DNA from: Liolophura sinensis
Taxonomy: Eukaryota > Mollusca > Polyplacophora > Chitonida > Chitonidae
Length of the DNA: 64,000 nt
Assembly: GCF_032854445.1 (NCBI RefSeq)
Contig: NC_088295.1
Location: 2,668,501 to 2,732,500, forward strand
Reading direction: 5' to 3'
Shown here: positions 24,101 through 36,131 of the stretch, in pieces
Layout of the letters: each line of letters starts with the position of its first letter
Numbering within the stretch: position 1 is the first letter of the stretch
Notes under the pieces: model-generated
The model's input: the letters and a program-made list of their open reading frames with translations, nothing else
What the model was told of the DNA's origin: nothing
Databases searched by the model: none
Made by a program: the position numbers and the translations under genes

Positions 24101-27100
24101 TGTGAAACCATGACCCAAATAGCTATTTGAAAAAACACTTCCTTGCTTCTGAATTGAAGAGAATCTGGTGCTGAAAATTATCCAACACCTCTCTGGGTTT
24201 GGAACCAGCTACCTCAGAATCTGCTTCACTCTAAGGTTGCTCATTTACAAGTTTTTCATTTTTTGGCACTCGACTGTCCCTGAGAGCATCATCTCAAAAT
24301 TTACAACCGTTACCTTATCCACTTTCTATTTGATATCCACCAGTCTAGTACATGTCCATAATGATAATATTTCTGCTGTTTACCTTAACAACCACAACCT
24401 TCACCAAAACAATGCTCACTTACTTACCTATTTCTGTCGTCTAAAATGAGTTTATTTATGTAAGACTGCAAGTCAATCTCTTGTTGTATTCGTTTTTCTT
24501 CAATACTGTTCCACTTCTTCTTTTTGGCCACGCGCATTGCACTCGCAATATCATCTCCGAAGTTCAGTTTCTGTTCTTTGGCCAAGTCAAAGGCTGAAAT
24601 GGACACAGTAAGCAAACCAATCAGTACCATCAAGTCTGTCATTTTCTTTCAAGTTCTATGCAATATCAATAATATGAAGTCAATGAATGATTGGTGCTTA
24701 AGCGATACATGAAAAGGAACACCGAAGCAAAGATCATGGTTTCAAGGGAAACAATAATGCCAAATTAATGCCAAAACAATAAAGAAAAAATTCCTATTTT
24801 TGATCTCTTTCAATAACAGCTCTCTACTTCATACATATTTTCCATCAACAGGCATTTTAACAAATGACATCATTGATGAACATCACACCTGCAGGCAATT
24901 TTAACAAATGACATCATAGATCAACATCACACCTGCAGGCAATTTTAACAACTGACATCATCGATCAACATCACACCTGCAAGCATTTAAACAAATGACA
25001 TCATTGATCAACATCACACCTGCAGGCATTTTAACAACTGACATCATCGATCAACATCACATCTGCAGGCATTTTAACAAATGACATCATTGATCAACAT
25101 CACACCTGCAGGCAATTTTAACAAATGACATCATCGATCAACATCACACCTGCAGGCATTTTAACAAATGACATCACCGATCAACATCACACCTGCAGGC
25201 ATTTTAACAAATGACATCATCGCTCAACATCACACCTGGGACCTTATATAAACTGTAGTTTCCAGCCATTATAATACTAAAAGAAGTTAGTTTATGCTGC
25301 TCAACTAACTGTGTAAATAATTTTCTTGTATTCCACAAAAGTGCGGAGATGCTGATGATAAGTGACTAAATGTGTCAATACTTCACATGTGGTAGGGTTC
25401 TCACTGTATGATGGTTTACCTCTCTTTAAGCTCCCTACTCCCTCATCGTATACACCCAGCTCGACCAGCGCCTGACCCAGGAAGAAGTGACCCTTCACCA
25501 GGGCTCTATCTAGGTCCAGTGCATTCCTACAGTCTTGTGCTGCCCTCTCCCACTGCTTCTTCTTCAGGTAACACAACGCCCGGTTTGTGAAGTATGTTGG
25601 TGTGTTTGGACTCTTCATCTAAACAGACAGACACCACACTACAACAATCAGACAATGTATCTACCATGTTGTTTATCAAGCGAATTGCAAATAAATGTGA
25701 GAGAATACAGATGCCTGTCATTATATAAGATACAATGACACCTTCCATCAGGCCCAGTTCAGTTGTCTAACACACTATAATTTCTAGTCCAAGTACGCTG
25801 ACTAGTAGATTGAGAAATATTTGGATATGCTATAACCACTGCTGTTCAACCTTTAGCTGAAGGCCCTACCGCTTGTTGGTGTTGCCAAATACATGTCATA
25901 ACATCTTCTTTTCCCACCCACAGTTTTGCAGGGGTAATCCATTTCTCAGGAGAAAGCATGTGGTACCACCATATTTTCAAGACTGCTGAGATACGATTAA
26001 ACAGATGAATACAATGTTGGGAACTTTTTTTTTGGGGGGGGGGGGGGAGATTTTTGATTTCTTGGAATATTTTTGCCAAACAATCTTAACTTTTTTGGAA
26101 ACGGATTATTTCTAGAATCCTAGTTTTGCACTATCTGTAATAAAATCAAATACCAATTATGGAATCTAAGAGTTTGGTTGACGTTGACGATTCAAATGGT
26201 GGCTGTCTTGAAATCAATGGAGAGAGCAGTCTGGAGAGCCATTCTTTGTTGGATTATCCTACCATGTTGTGTTGTGGTAATGAGAAGGGGAGATGTTATG
26301 ACTTTGTTTTGTCGCCCTGCCACAAGAAGAAACACTATATGTACCCACACCCACTGACTCCTTGTCGTCATATGACTGAACAATTTGTAAGTACAACATA
26401 AAACCCCAAGCATTCATTCATTCATTGGCACTCAGGTGAAGGGCAGGACATAATATTTCTCAGACTCAACCTGACTGTGCTTCAGTCAAACTATAGTATT
26501 CGAACTAAACATAATTTCTGGTTATTGACAGAATGATGTCCAATGTTTTTAATTTGTTTACACATTGTTGTCAATGTATAAGATGACACTGCTGTCATCT
26601 AGCCGCTTAGTTGCGCAGTGGGGTAAATCTGATTGACCAACGTAGTTGTGCAAGTTACAGCTCCGCTGCACATATTCCTACAAATGAACTAACCTTTCCT
26701 TAGGTTGGCCTAACCAAACATATTCCATAGGGATAACACAAACTGACAAAAGAGAAGGAGATTTTCAGGGTTTACTGTAGCCTAAAGTTCCTACCGTAAC
26801 GCCCAGCTTCGCTCATATGGACTTCCACATGGACAATTGCTCAAAAAAACAAAACTCACAACAGGTTAGTAAATTACAGAGACCACACGGTTTAGGTCAG
26901 TTTATGCTAATTAAGATTTAGCAGTAAATGTTAAATACCGTCAAACTGACAAATTTGGGGCCGTTTCTCTCTGCAACTCTTGCAAACTGTGTTGCTTGAT
27001 GAGAGTTACCCCATATCACAAATAACAGTTACTTGCCACTACCTTATGTGAGTAATGTGAGGGGAAGTGCGCTTTCTCGAAACTGAATGAATCTAACTTG

Positions 27101-27502
27101 AATAAATGGACACGCAGAAAGCCTTATCACTGTGACTGCCACCTGATCTGAAAAATTCCCTAAGGACTGCTGAAATTTACTTTGGCTTCTGTGCCTTCGA
27201 CCAACGTTTTCAGCATGGATAACTTTCAAAATTAAGTTAGTACAAGCATTGCATGTAACATCGACAGGCTTTAGACCATGCCTCTTGCCACAAAATATTG
27301 GTCGTACAGAAAGAGACTGCCACCTTGCCGTAATGCGCTTCGAGGAAAGCGGTCATTGGTGTCAAAGTTTAGTGAACGCGGGTTTATGGGGACCCCTGTT
27401 TTCGATACTTACTATCGCTTTGGAATAACAAGAAATTGCGTCGTCATATCGTCTTCCTGCAAAGAATTTGTTTCCTTGATCTTTCAAATCCATTGCATTC
27501 AT
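15137..27502 (-). CDS. STUB1: STUB1/CHIP co-chaperone E3 ubiquitin ligase (right allele, 5' complete)
   Basis: Same protein as 1169-11375 but with exon 1. Exons in transcript order: 27413-27502 (30 codons, TPR 1, '[20 protein letters not shown]'), 25420-25618, 24428-24593, 23728-23803, 22765-22821, 15137-15253. Together 705 nt = 235 codons with phases 0, 1, 0, 0, 0; the known family needs about 45 more residues (U-box end and C-terminal Tyr), expected before position 1 and not found between the gap and 15137. Start chosen at 27502; an ATG three codons later is equally possible. Human CHIP is 303 aa, so about 280 aa is reasonable. Acts in cytosolic protein quality control. The gene is unusually repeat-rich: introns 1 to 5 hold SINE parts, 43-, 48- and 90-bp arrays. 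Confidence 0.93.
15254..16055 (-). repeat. 90-bp exon-acceptor array, block 1 (right allele)
   Basis: Allelic counterpart of 1286-2085 with the same number of units, differing by point changes and single-base indels (for example 'aggtgggtca' near 15505). Each unit again contains an acceptor plus the start of the U-box exon on the minus strand. Confidence 0.93.
16056..16984. other. non-repetitive spacer in the 90-bp array (right allele)
   Basis: Counterpart of 2086-3014. I see no gene or named element. Confidence 0.6.
16985..19531 (-). repeat. 90-bp exon-acceptor array, block 2 (right allele)
   Basis: Counterpart of 3015-5560, with the same higher-order order of variants and the same copy number; net length differs by only about 3 bp. 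Some 'gctagagg' units of the left allele read 'gctacagg' here, which looks like conversion between neighbouring units. Confidence 0.92.
19677..22471. repeat. 48-bp VNTR (right allele)
   Basis: About 58 units; exactly 288 bp (six units) longer than the left allele, judged from flank offsets of 13971 before and 14259 after the array. The extra units are near 19860-20400. All long frames in it are repeat translations. Confidence 0.96.
23049..23484 (+). mobile_element. tRNA-derived SINE (right allele)
   Basis: Counterpart of 8790-9225, essentially identical. Confidence 0.7.
24849..25238. repeat. 43-bp minisatellite in STUB1 intron 2 (right allele)
   Basis: Nine units matching 10607-10995; the alleles differ only by point changes and a 1-bp variation ('gcatttaaac', 'gcaatttta'). 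Confidence 0.92.
26297..26432 (+). mobile_element. tRNA-SINE tail fragment (right allele)
   Basis: Counterpart of 12050-12185. Confidence 0.6.
26900..27412. other. 5' part of STUB1 intron 1, present once
   Basis: First sequence after the end of the duplicated segment (about 26899). It joins smoothly to exon 1 at 27413. No repeat or gene recognised. Confidence 0.6.
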
Positions 27503-28025
27503 GCTATTGTTATATCTAACAAATAAAAAGTTTGTTTTCTCTTCTTCCCAACCAAAAAGGATGAAAATCACCAACGAGTGCAACCCAAATCCTCATCACG
27601 GATCCATGACGTATCCCATAATACCCCACTCAGGTCAGCTGTTAGAGGTCTGTTTCTCCGACAACGGACGTGAGGCAGTGACGCCACACCGATCATACGC
27701 CATTATGTATGTTAATGTTTGGCTTATCTGTCCAGATTAAAGACACTTCATATTCTAGAACATTCTACATCGTAATGTGTTTAAAGTTGTGCCTTGCGAG
27801 TTCACGACAGTAATGAAACAAATTAAAATAGAAATACGTGCAGTTCCACGGCTTCCAAATACATGTAGGCGCACAGGTAGTCCCCACACCCGGATTTTGG
27901 CTTCTGTTTAAGTAGGCCTACGGATGATTTTCACCGTGAACGATATTTGGAGCTGTCGACGGAAGAACTACGGTAGCAGTATTGTTAAGATACACAGCCT
28001 TTTTAAGGCTCAAGTTCGAGTTAAT
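27503..28025 (-). promoter_or_regulatory. probable STUB1 upstream/promoter region
   Basis: About 520 bp between the STUB1 start codon and a 45-bp array. It contains a CRE-like 'atgacgtatcc' near 27607, 'cagtgacgccac' near 27679 and a palindrome taggccta at 27913. No TATA box is clear. Assignment rests on position only. Confidence 0.3.
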
Positions 28026-28029
28026 ATGA

Positions 28030-30655
28030 GTTGAGCGCATTCGCTCCTCGTCAGAAGATAGACGTCATACAGGCCTAGGCTTACATGGCTCCTCGTCACA
28101 AGATAGACGTCATACAGGCCTAGGCCTACAATGTTCCTCGTCACAAGATAGACGTCATACAGGCCTAGGCCTACATGGCACCTCGTCACTAGATAGACGC
28201 CATTCAGGCCTTGGCCTACAATGCTCCTCGTAACAAGATAAACGTTATACAAGCCAGGACCTACATGGCTCTTCGTCACAAGATAGACGTCATACAGGCA
28301 AAGGCCTAAATGGCTCCTCGTCACAAGATATACGTCATACAGGCCTAGGCCTACATGGCTCTTCGTCACAAGATAGACGTCATACAGGCAAAGGCCTACA
28401 TGGCTCCTCGTCACGAGATAGACGTCATACAGGCCTAGGCCTACATGGCTCCTCGTCACAAGATAGACGTCATACAGGCAAAGGCCTACAGGGCTCCTCG
28501 TCACAAGATAGACGTCATACAGGCCTAGGCCTACATGGCTCTTCGTCACAAGATAGAAGTCTTACAGGCCTAGGCCTACATGGCTCCTCGTCCCAAGATA
28601 GACGTCATACAGGCCTAGGCCTACATGGCTCTTCGTCACAAGATAGATGTCATACAGGCCTAGGCCTACATGGCTCTTTGTCACAATATAGACGTCATAC
28701 AGGCCAAGGCCTACAATGCTCTTCATAACAACATAGACGTCATACAGGCCTAGGCCTACAATGCTCCTCGTCACAAGACAGACGTCATACAGGCCTAGGC
28801 CTACATGGCCCCTCGTCACGGGATAGTCGCCATACAGGCCAAGGCCTACAATGCTCCTCATCACGAGATAGACGTCTTACAGGCCTAGGCCTACATGACT
28901 CTTCGTCACAAGACAGACGTCATACAGGCCTAGGCCTACAATGCTCCTCGTCCCAAGACAGACGTCATACAGGCCTAGGCCTACATGGCTCCTCGTCACA
29001 AGACAGATGTCACACAGGCCTAGGCCTACAATGCTCCTCGTCCCAAGACAGACATCATACAGGCCTAGGCCTACATGGGTCCTCGTCACAAGACAGATGT
29101 CATACAGGCCAAGGCCTACAATGCTCCTCGTCACAAGATAGACGTCATACAGGCCTAGGCCTACATGGCTCCTCGTCACAAGATAGTCGCCATACAGGCA
29201 AAGGCCTACATGGCTCCTCGTGACAAGATAGACGTCATACAGGCCTTGGTCTGCATGGCTCCTCATCACAAGATAGATGTCATACAGGCCTAGGCCTACA
29301 ATGCTCCTCGTCACAAGATAGACGTCATACAGGCCTAGGCCTATATGAGTCCTCGTCACAAGATAGTTGCCATACAAGCCTACACCTACATGGCTCCTCG
29401 TAACAAGATAGACGTCATACAGGCCTTGGCCTGCATGGCTCCTCATCACAAGATAGACGTTATACAGGCCTACACCTACATGGCTCCTCGTCACAAGATA
29501 GATGTCATACAGGCCTAGGCCTATATGGGTCCTCGTCACAAGATAGACGTCATACAAACCTAGGCCTGGATGGGTCCTCGTCACAAGATAGTCGCCATAC
29601 AGGCCTACACCTACATGGCTCATCGTCACAAGACAGACGTCATACAGGCCTTGGCCTACATGGCTCCTCGTCACAAGATAGATGTCATACAGGCCTAGGC
29701 CTATATGGGTCCTCGTCACAAGATAGACGTCATACAAACCTAGGCCTGGATGGGTCCTCGTCACAAGATAGTCGCCATACAGGCCTACACCTACATGGCT
29801 CATCGTCACAAGATAGACGTCATACAGGCCATGCTTCTCGTCAGAAGATAGACGTCATACAGGCAAAGGCCTACAATGCTCTTCGTCACAAGAAAGATGT
29901 CTTACAGGCCTAGGCCTACAATGCTCCTTGTCACGAGATAGACGTCTTACAGGCCTAGGCCTACATGACTCTTCATCAAAAGATAGACATCATACAGGCA
30001 AAGGCCTACAATGCTCTTTGTCACAAGAAAGATGTCATACAGGCCTAGGCTTACATGGCTCCTCGTCACAAGATAGACGTCTTACAGGCCTAGGCCTACA
30101 TGGCTCCTCGTCACAAGATAGACGTCATACAGGCCTAGGCCTACAATGCTCCTCGTCACGAGATAGACGTCATACAGGCCTAGGCCTACAATGCTCCTCG
30201 TCACAAGATAGACGTCATACAGGCCTTGGCCTGGATGGGTCCTCGTCACAAGATAGACGTCATACAGGCCTAGGCCTGCATGGCTCCTCGTCACAAGATA
30301 GACGTCATACAGGCCTAGGCCTACATGGCTCTTCGTCACAAGATAGACGTCATACAGGCAAAGGCTTAGATGGGTCCTCGTCACAAGATAGACGCCCTAC
30401 AGGCCTAGGCCTACAATGCTCTTCGTCACAAGATAGACGTCATACAAGCCTAGGTGTACATGGGTCCTCGTCACAAGATAGACGTTATACAAGCCAGGGC
30501 CTACATGGCTCTTCGTCACAAGAAAGACGTCTTACAGGCCTAGGCCTACAATGCTCTTCGTCACAAGATAGACGTCATACAGGCCTGGGTGTACATGGGT
30601 CCTCGTCACAAGATAGACGTTATACAAGCCAGGGCCTACATGACCACGATAGAGG
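28030..30655. repeat. 45-bp minisatellite upstream of STUB1
   Basis: About 58 units of 45 bp, consensus parts 'ggctcctcgtcacaagatag', 'acgtcatacaggcctaggcc', 'tacat'. Each unit holds an ACGTCA half-CRE and the palindrome aggcctaggcct or a variant. Units fall into subtypes (cctaggcc, caaaggcc, cttggcc, ctacacc) that recur in blocks: 29443-29634 and 29626-29815 share the same order of variants, indicating recent segmental duplication. Open frames on both strands (for example '[13 protein letters not shown]') are a consequence of the 3n period. Confidence 0.96.
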
Positions 30656-31024
30656 TCATACAGATACTGCATGGCCCTTTCTAAAAGGACATTTTGGGGC
30701 GGAGAAAGTATAATTTGGAAGTAGCTACTGTTAATTTGCCAATTCATGACGGCACTGACGATCGGGCATGCAGAAGCCCCTACACGAATCAATGAGATTA
30801 TATCGTAACCCCTATAGAACATATGATTGGTCATTTAAACTTGGGTCAGTGGTGGGGGTGTCTGGGTTTATTCCAAAAATTTTTGTCAACTAATCACCGC
30901 TTTTTCCTCTTCCAACAAAGGCAGTATTTCACTGGTTACGTTGATCGTCACTGCTCGGGTTCTGCTATCTGTGCTGAAAGTATTTTATAATACAGCGAAG
31001 ATGTACTGCTAGGAAGAAACCTAC

Positions 31025-31442
31025 ACACCATGACGGAGGTTTACTGATCTGGAGAATCCGGCGCCACAACGAAGGCTTACTGGTTAGAGAAAACCTGTGC
31101 CAAAAAGAGGAATTAGTGGTGCCACAACGAAGGTTTACTGGTAAAAGGTAAGCTGTGTCAAAACAAAGATTTACTCGTGCCAAAAACGAAGGTTTACTAG
31201 TAAACGGCAAGCTGTGTCAAAACGGAGGTTACTGGTAAACGGCAAGCTGTATAAAATTGAAGGTTTACTGGGTAAAAGGAAAGCAGCGTCAAAAGAAATG
31301 TGTACTGGTAAAGGGAAGTCTATGTCAAAACAAATATATACCACAGGGAAGGTTTACTGGCCAAAGGAAAGCTGTCAAAACGAAGGTTTACTGGGTAAAA
31401 GGAAAGCTGTGTCAAAACGAAGGTTTACTGGAAAGAGGAAAG
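31025..31442. repeat. degenerate ~36-bp tandem repeat
   Basis: About eleven loose copies containing 'gaaggtttactggtaaa' and 'gctgtgtcaaaac'. Spacing drifts between 34 and 40 bp. Read as peptide it gives overlapping Lys-rich frames that I reject as genes. Confidence 0.85.
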
Positions 31443-33000
31443 GTGTGGTGAATACCCCTGAAGTGCCCCGAGCCCGGAGAACCGTGCCGCTGCAGTGTAG
31501 GCAAGGTGACATGTACACAGATACTGCATGGCCCTTTGGGGCCAGCTTAGGGTCCTTACTCCCACTCCCATTCGGTCTGTTCCCTACACCCCCGCCCCCA
31601 TTCGGTTTGTCCCCCACAGAGTTCTTTTTAAACAGGGATCATTGTTGACGTCACTGCTGCAAGCTATTTAATTTCAAGACTGACAGCTGGGATCTGAAGA
31701 AAACTGTACTCTGAAGCCATTTTTACCACCCAAAGTCAAAGGTGAAAAATTTGTGTGGACTGTTACATGTTATCACACATGATAATCTGCTCATTTAGAA
31801 ATAAAACCAACGCGTTTCCTGTATCCTTTAAGTAGCGGTACACTGTAGATATACTCTAGCTGTATGCGGGCACTTACTTGATTGGTACCTAATCACCTGC
31901 ACAAGTGGCTAGGTTTTACCAGTGGAGGAAAATCGGAGTTACCTGAGTGAACCACTCAACTTCGCTAGGAAACCTGACAAAACCTGAGCATCTAGAGCTG
32001 GTTCTGAACACACAACCTCATTGGTCAAGGACCTGATGATTGCATCGAGCCAGTGCTTCACGACCATGTGACCCAGAGGCTCTCTCTACATAGCACTGAG
32101 GATAAGGGCAGATAAGCGCTATCACATTCCCGTCCGTGTTTTACACAATATCTAAAACTAATACACTGAGAAAGGCAACACCGAAAATCATGTTATAAAA
32201 ATTTACTTCCAAAATGTTTCGTACAAAAGGAAGGCTGTACAAAATGTGTTAAATATGAAACCCATGAACATTAACCTATCCAATTCTTCACACGCTGCCC
32301 AGTGCAGTTAACCGATCCGCTCATCCCGCCAGTAACACATTACTCAGTTTCTGTATGAATCACGCCTCACATGAGAAGACTTATTTTTGGTTTCATCACA
32401 ACCTGCTCTTCACAGAAGCACAATTTACCAGCATATCCATGTGATGTTCCAGAATCTGAGCAATGACATCTAAAACTAAAATGATTTTTATTTACAGAGG
32501 TAATGCAACGTGGTAAATACATAGATTTACCAGGTTTTCTTCTCTAAAAACTACCTACATACAGATTTCCTTATATCATACATTATTCACTTGATAGGGC
32601 CAAGGAATATCGTACATTAAATATACATAGAACGATTGGGTTTTAAAAAATGTCATGTAAACAAATAGCTATAGATTACTGAGGATGATAACCATAATTT
32701 GACCAACACTTGGCTGGAGGAATGTAAGACTATTTACAATATTCATTGATCTCAGGAGTTTTAGAAGCAGGAAAGGTCTACACGTATACTGTATATATAT
32801 ATATACATATATTGACACACCTGACACCCATTGGGGCCATGCTTTCAAAAATATTTACAATGTGTACATCTTGATGTTGAACATCCCAGTAATGAGCTTT
32901 ACTCAGATGTATTATTCTCATCTCATTATGAGATCTTAAAGATTCACTTGAGATGAAGTAATTTTGTTTATTTCACACAAATTTATGAATCAGGTTAAAA
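31443..33000. other. intergenic region between STUB1 and the Ly6-like gene
   Basis: AT-rich intergenic sequence. 'acagatactgcatggccctt' at about 31518 repeats a sequence found at the end of the 45-bp array (30660). A SINE-like segment lies at about 31865-32095 and an AT microsatellite near 32793-32812. No gene found. Confidence 0.5.
31865..32095. mobile_element. possible dispersed SINE-like repeat
   Basis: The organisation ('cttacttgattggtacctaa' at one end, 'ctggttctgaacacacaacc' and 'gcttcacgaccatgtgaccc' at the other) resembles retroposed tRNA-like elements and shares 'cttgattggt' with the repeat at 48615. Only one copy is in the window, so the call is uncertain. Confidence 0.35.
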
Positions 33001-33007
33001 ATAAACA

Positions 33008-33790
33008 TTTGATATTAATTCCCAATTAACTCTGTAAGGCTGTCATTATGTATACTGATCACAGCCCTGTCTTGTTCTATAAGTTTAGCTTGAATACCTC
33101 TTTACTTCCCATGCTGGCTTTGATATACTACTGCTGGGCAGCAAATAATTAGCCTGTCCGTATCAGCTATCAGTTCCAGGCAGGTGTTCACATATGTTAT
33201 CACTAATAAATCCACACACGGCCGAAACTAGTGGAAACTTGATAAACTCCAACGGCCATGTTTGAGTGCGTACTCTACACAGAGGAGTGAATCATGTAGG
33301 CCTATACAATTATCACTGCTAATGTTAGGCAAGTTAGACCTTTTGACACGCATACTGGCTGACTGTTTAGGATCAGTCTTACCAGTACTGACATACAGAG
33401 AACCCATAATCAACATTGATGAATAGAAAGATTTCTCAAACAATTAAAGAATAGATTAAACAAGATGTACATATCTTGTTAAACATATCTTGTTAAACAT
33501 ACTAATTGCTAGTAATGTCAGTAGTTATCTCCCGAGTATGGGCTGTGAGGAGTATGATTCAAACATGGCGGTTGGAGTTAGAATTTATCCAGTCCCCACT
33601 AGTTTCATGCTTGTGTGGATTTGATGACTGATGGGAACACCTACCTGAAATGGATGGCTGAAATGACTATGACTATGGACAGACAAATTATTTGGTGCCC
33701 AGCAGCTTATGGAACAAAACTTGGTTGTGACAGTATACCTAATCACAGCCCTACAGAGCTAATTCCCAATGTGTCACGTGGGACTTGTAA
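33008..33790. mobile_element. foldback (inverted-repeat) element
   Basis: The left arm (about 33012-33260) and right arm (about 33560-33785) are imperfect reverse complements: left 'aaactagtgg' and 'aaatccacaca' pair with right 'ccactagttt' and 'tgtgtggattt', and left 'gcagcaaataatta' pairs with right 'aattatttggtgcccagc'. The 300-bp loop shows no transposase. Fits a non-autonomous hairpin DNA element; no target duplication identified. Confidence 0.6.
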
Positions 33791-34243
33791 CAATACCTTT
33801 CTGTGAGAGTGGTAACATTATCTTTCTGTGAGAGTGGTAACAATACCTAAATGTATGCATTTACAACCTTAAACAGGAAATTAAAAATTGAAAACAAAAC
33901 TGATCTTTTAAAATGAGGTCAAGGCTTGAATATGAAGGGGGAGGAAGCATGTAAGAAATGTAGAGGAAAAATGGTTAGGTCTTCTTGAAATGGTTTACAA
34001 GTGCATACTTAATTAGTCACCAGTGTAAAGCCTAGCACTTCATTTCCACCTTCACCCAGTGCATATAAGAAAGGCTGAGTCAATTCATTTTACTGGGAAG
34101 TAAAACTTAAAATTAACTGAGAGCACCACACCGTAATTATTTACTTATTGTATTTAAAATGCCAACAACCAACACTGCAGTCAATGAATACGATGAAAAG
34201 CTCAATGGCATCAGGTGATCTGTTAATAATGGAAGAGTAATGA

Positions 34244-36080
34244 CTATCTTATAATGTATAAGGTAAGGGCTGTAAATAAGAGGAGAGGCCAGCTCAGGTG
34301 AGAGAGTCCAGGTGAGCTGTTACAGTCATCATGCCAGCAGGTATACACACAGGCCTGGTACATCCGGTCATGGTCGGGGTACATGATGTACTGACACTGG
34401 TCTCCCATGTCCTTGGCACTGCAAAAACGGTGTGTGGCAACAATACCTGTCAACATAATCAACATGATCAATATCAGAAAAAAGCTTTGTTAAGAAAGAA
34501 AAAAACAAAAAACACACAACTAACTTGGTTAAATTTGACCCTGTAGTTCTAGAGAAAAGGTGATTACATGGCTAATAATAAAATTTCCTACTAGTAACTT
34601 GTGGCAACCATCAGAAAGTAATAACATTTCCTACTAGTAACTTGTGGCAACCATCAGAAAGTAATAACATTTCATACTAGTAACTTGTGGCAACCATCAG
34701 AAAGTAATAACGTTTCCTACTAGTTACTTGTGGCAACCATCAGAAAGTAATAACATTTCATACTAGTAACTTGTGGCAACCATCAGAAAGTAATAACGTT
34801 TGCTACTAGTAACTTGGGGCAACCATCAGAAAGTAATAACATTTCCTACTAGTAACTTGTGGCAACCATCAGAAAGTAATAACGTTTGCTACTAGTTACT
34901 TGTGGCAACCATCAGAAAGTAATAACGTTTCATACTAGTAACTTGTGGCAACCATCAGAAAGTAATAACATTTCCTACTAGTTACTTGTGGCAACCATCA
35001 GAAAGTAATAACGTTTCATACTAGTAACTTGTGGCAACCATCAGAAAGTAATAACATTTCCTAATAGTAACTTGGGGCAACCATCAGAAAGCTTCATATT
35101 AAAATAATGACAGATAAGTACACAAAATGTCGACAAATTTGTCATTTCTTCATGCTGAAACCAACTACTTTCATTCAAAATTTGAATTTGTATGAATGAA
35201 AATATTACAAGAATAAGAATATAGAAATATTTGAAGGAAACCTCTCCAGACATATGCCAGTTTTTCTTAATCTCAAGGTAATAAAACTTGAAATCCAACT
35301 TCTCAGTGTATCATTCGTATCCCTACAATGTTTTCTGAATCTCCATCAACCATCATCAATACTAATTTTTAATTACATGTACAAGATAGGATAGAGCAAG
35401 CTCTGTATACGGTACACTGGTTAATCAATGAATCAATAAATAAAGTAGGCCTACAATTACATTTTCAGCAGGTAAGTCCTCCCAGTTCTTGTACAGACAA
35501 GGTTGCTGTCTCTGGTGGACGCTGATCCACTTCTCAAATATTTGTTGTGAAAAACAAATTGAATAAACTCATGTCACTTTATCACTTGACAGCTGACCTT
35601 AACTTTACAAATCTCTCTCTGTCACATGAATCATGTATGTAAATATATACATTACTGCTGTTTGCTTACCTCCCCAGATGCCCGTCGTTTTGATACAATA
35701 TTTTGCCTCATACAGGTCACAGTAAGACGCCGTTAGGGGGTTGTTACCGCTGTCATGGTCGAACATTTCTTGACAGTTATAGTCCAAACTAGAGTTACAC
35801 TGGTAGCACATCAGAGCAGAGGCTGAAATAGATATAACAGTTAAAATGACAAGGCTAAAGCGGCGACTATATTTATGATGCCAGTAAAACATGGTTAGCT
35901 GGTACTTGATCATACTGTGATATGGACTGTAGGCCTATACACGGTGTACTGTTCAAGGAATGTTAACCCCAACTGGGGTTTCTGAGGACAGACATACAAC
36001 TTGTAACTCCGCTTACCTGTGTTTGCTAGCCCCAAGAAGGCGACACAGCTATATATTACACTCCAATGAGAGAGACCCAT
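34244..36080 (-). CDS. Ly6/Quiver-Sleepless-like GPI-anchored protein
   Basis: Three exons: 36017-36080 (signal peptide, 'MGLSHWSVIYSCVAFLGLA'), 35670-35822 (starts 'ASALMCYQCNSSLDYNC'), 34244-34446 (starts 'GIVATHRFCSAKDMGDQC', ends with stop). Junctions are GT-AG with phase 1 at both; the product is 139 aa. Ten cysteines in the mature part follow the Ly6 pattern, beginning C-x2-C and ending in a Cys-Asn pair (DDCN). A C-terminal hydrophobic run ('WPLLLFTALTLYIIR') after SSPG fits a GPI-attachment signal. Family members are cell-surface three-finger proteins; Sleepless regulates K+ channels and nicotinic receptors in flies, but the ligand here is unknown. An in-frame upstream ATG at 36131 would add 17 residues; I prefer 36080 because it begins the signal peptide. 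Intron 2 contains a 43-bp array. Confidence 0.85.
34575..35092. repeat. 43-bp minisatellite in the Ly6-like gene intron
   Basis: About twelve very uniform 43-bp units with 'ctagtaacttgtggcaacca' and 'tcagaaagtaataac'. Variants (aacattt/aacgttt; tagtaac/tagttac) alternate in pairs. The array begins about 130 bp upstream of the last exon in the transcript sense. Confidence 0.94.
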
Positions 36081-36131
36081 GCTTGAAAATTTACACACGG
36101 TCAGAAATCCTGAAAACGCTTCTTCCAACAC

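Noticed and set aside
1-26899. Genuine recent tandem duplication of STUB1
   Set aside because: Not excluded, but a fixed-size N gap at the junction and complementary missing exons make unmerged allelic contigs the simpler explanation.
28010-30713. Long frames (179-310 codons) on both strands
   Set aside because: Translations of the 45-bp repeat; simultaneous openness on both strands is expected from a stop-free 3n unit.
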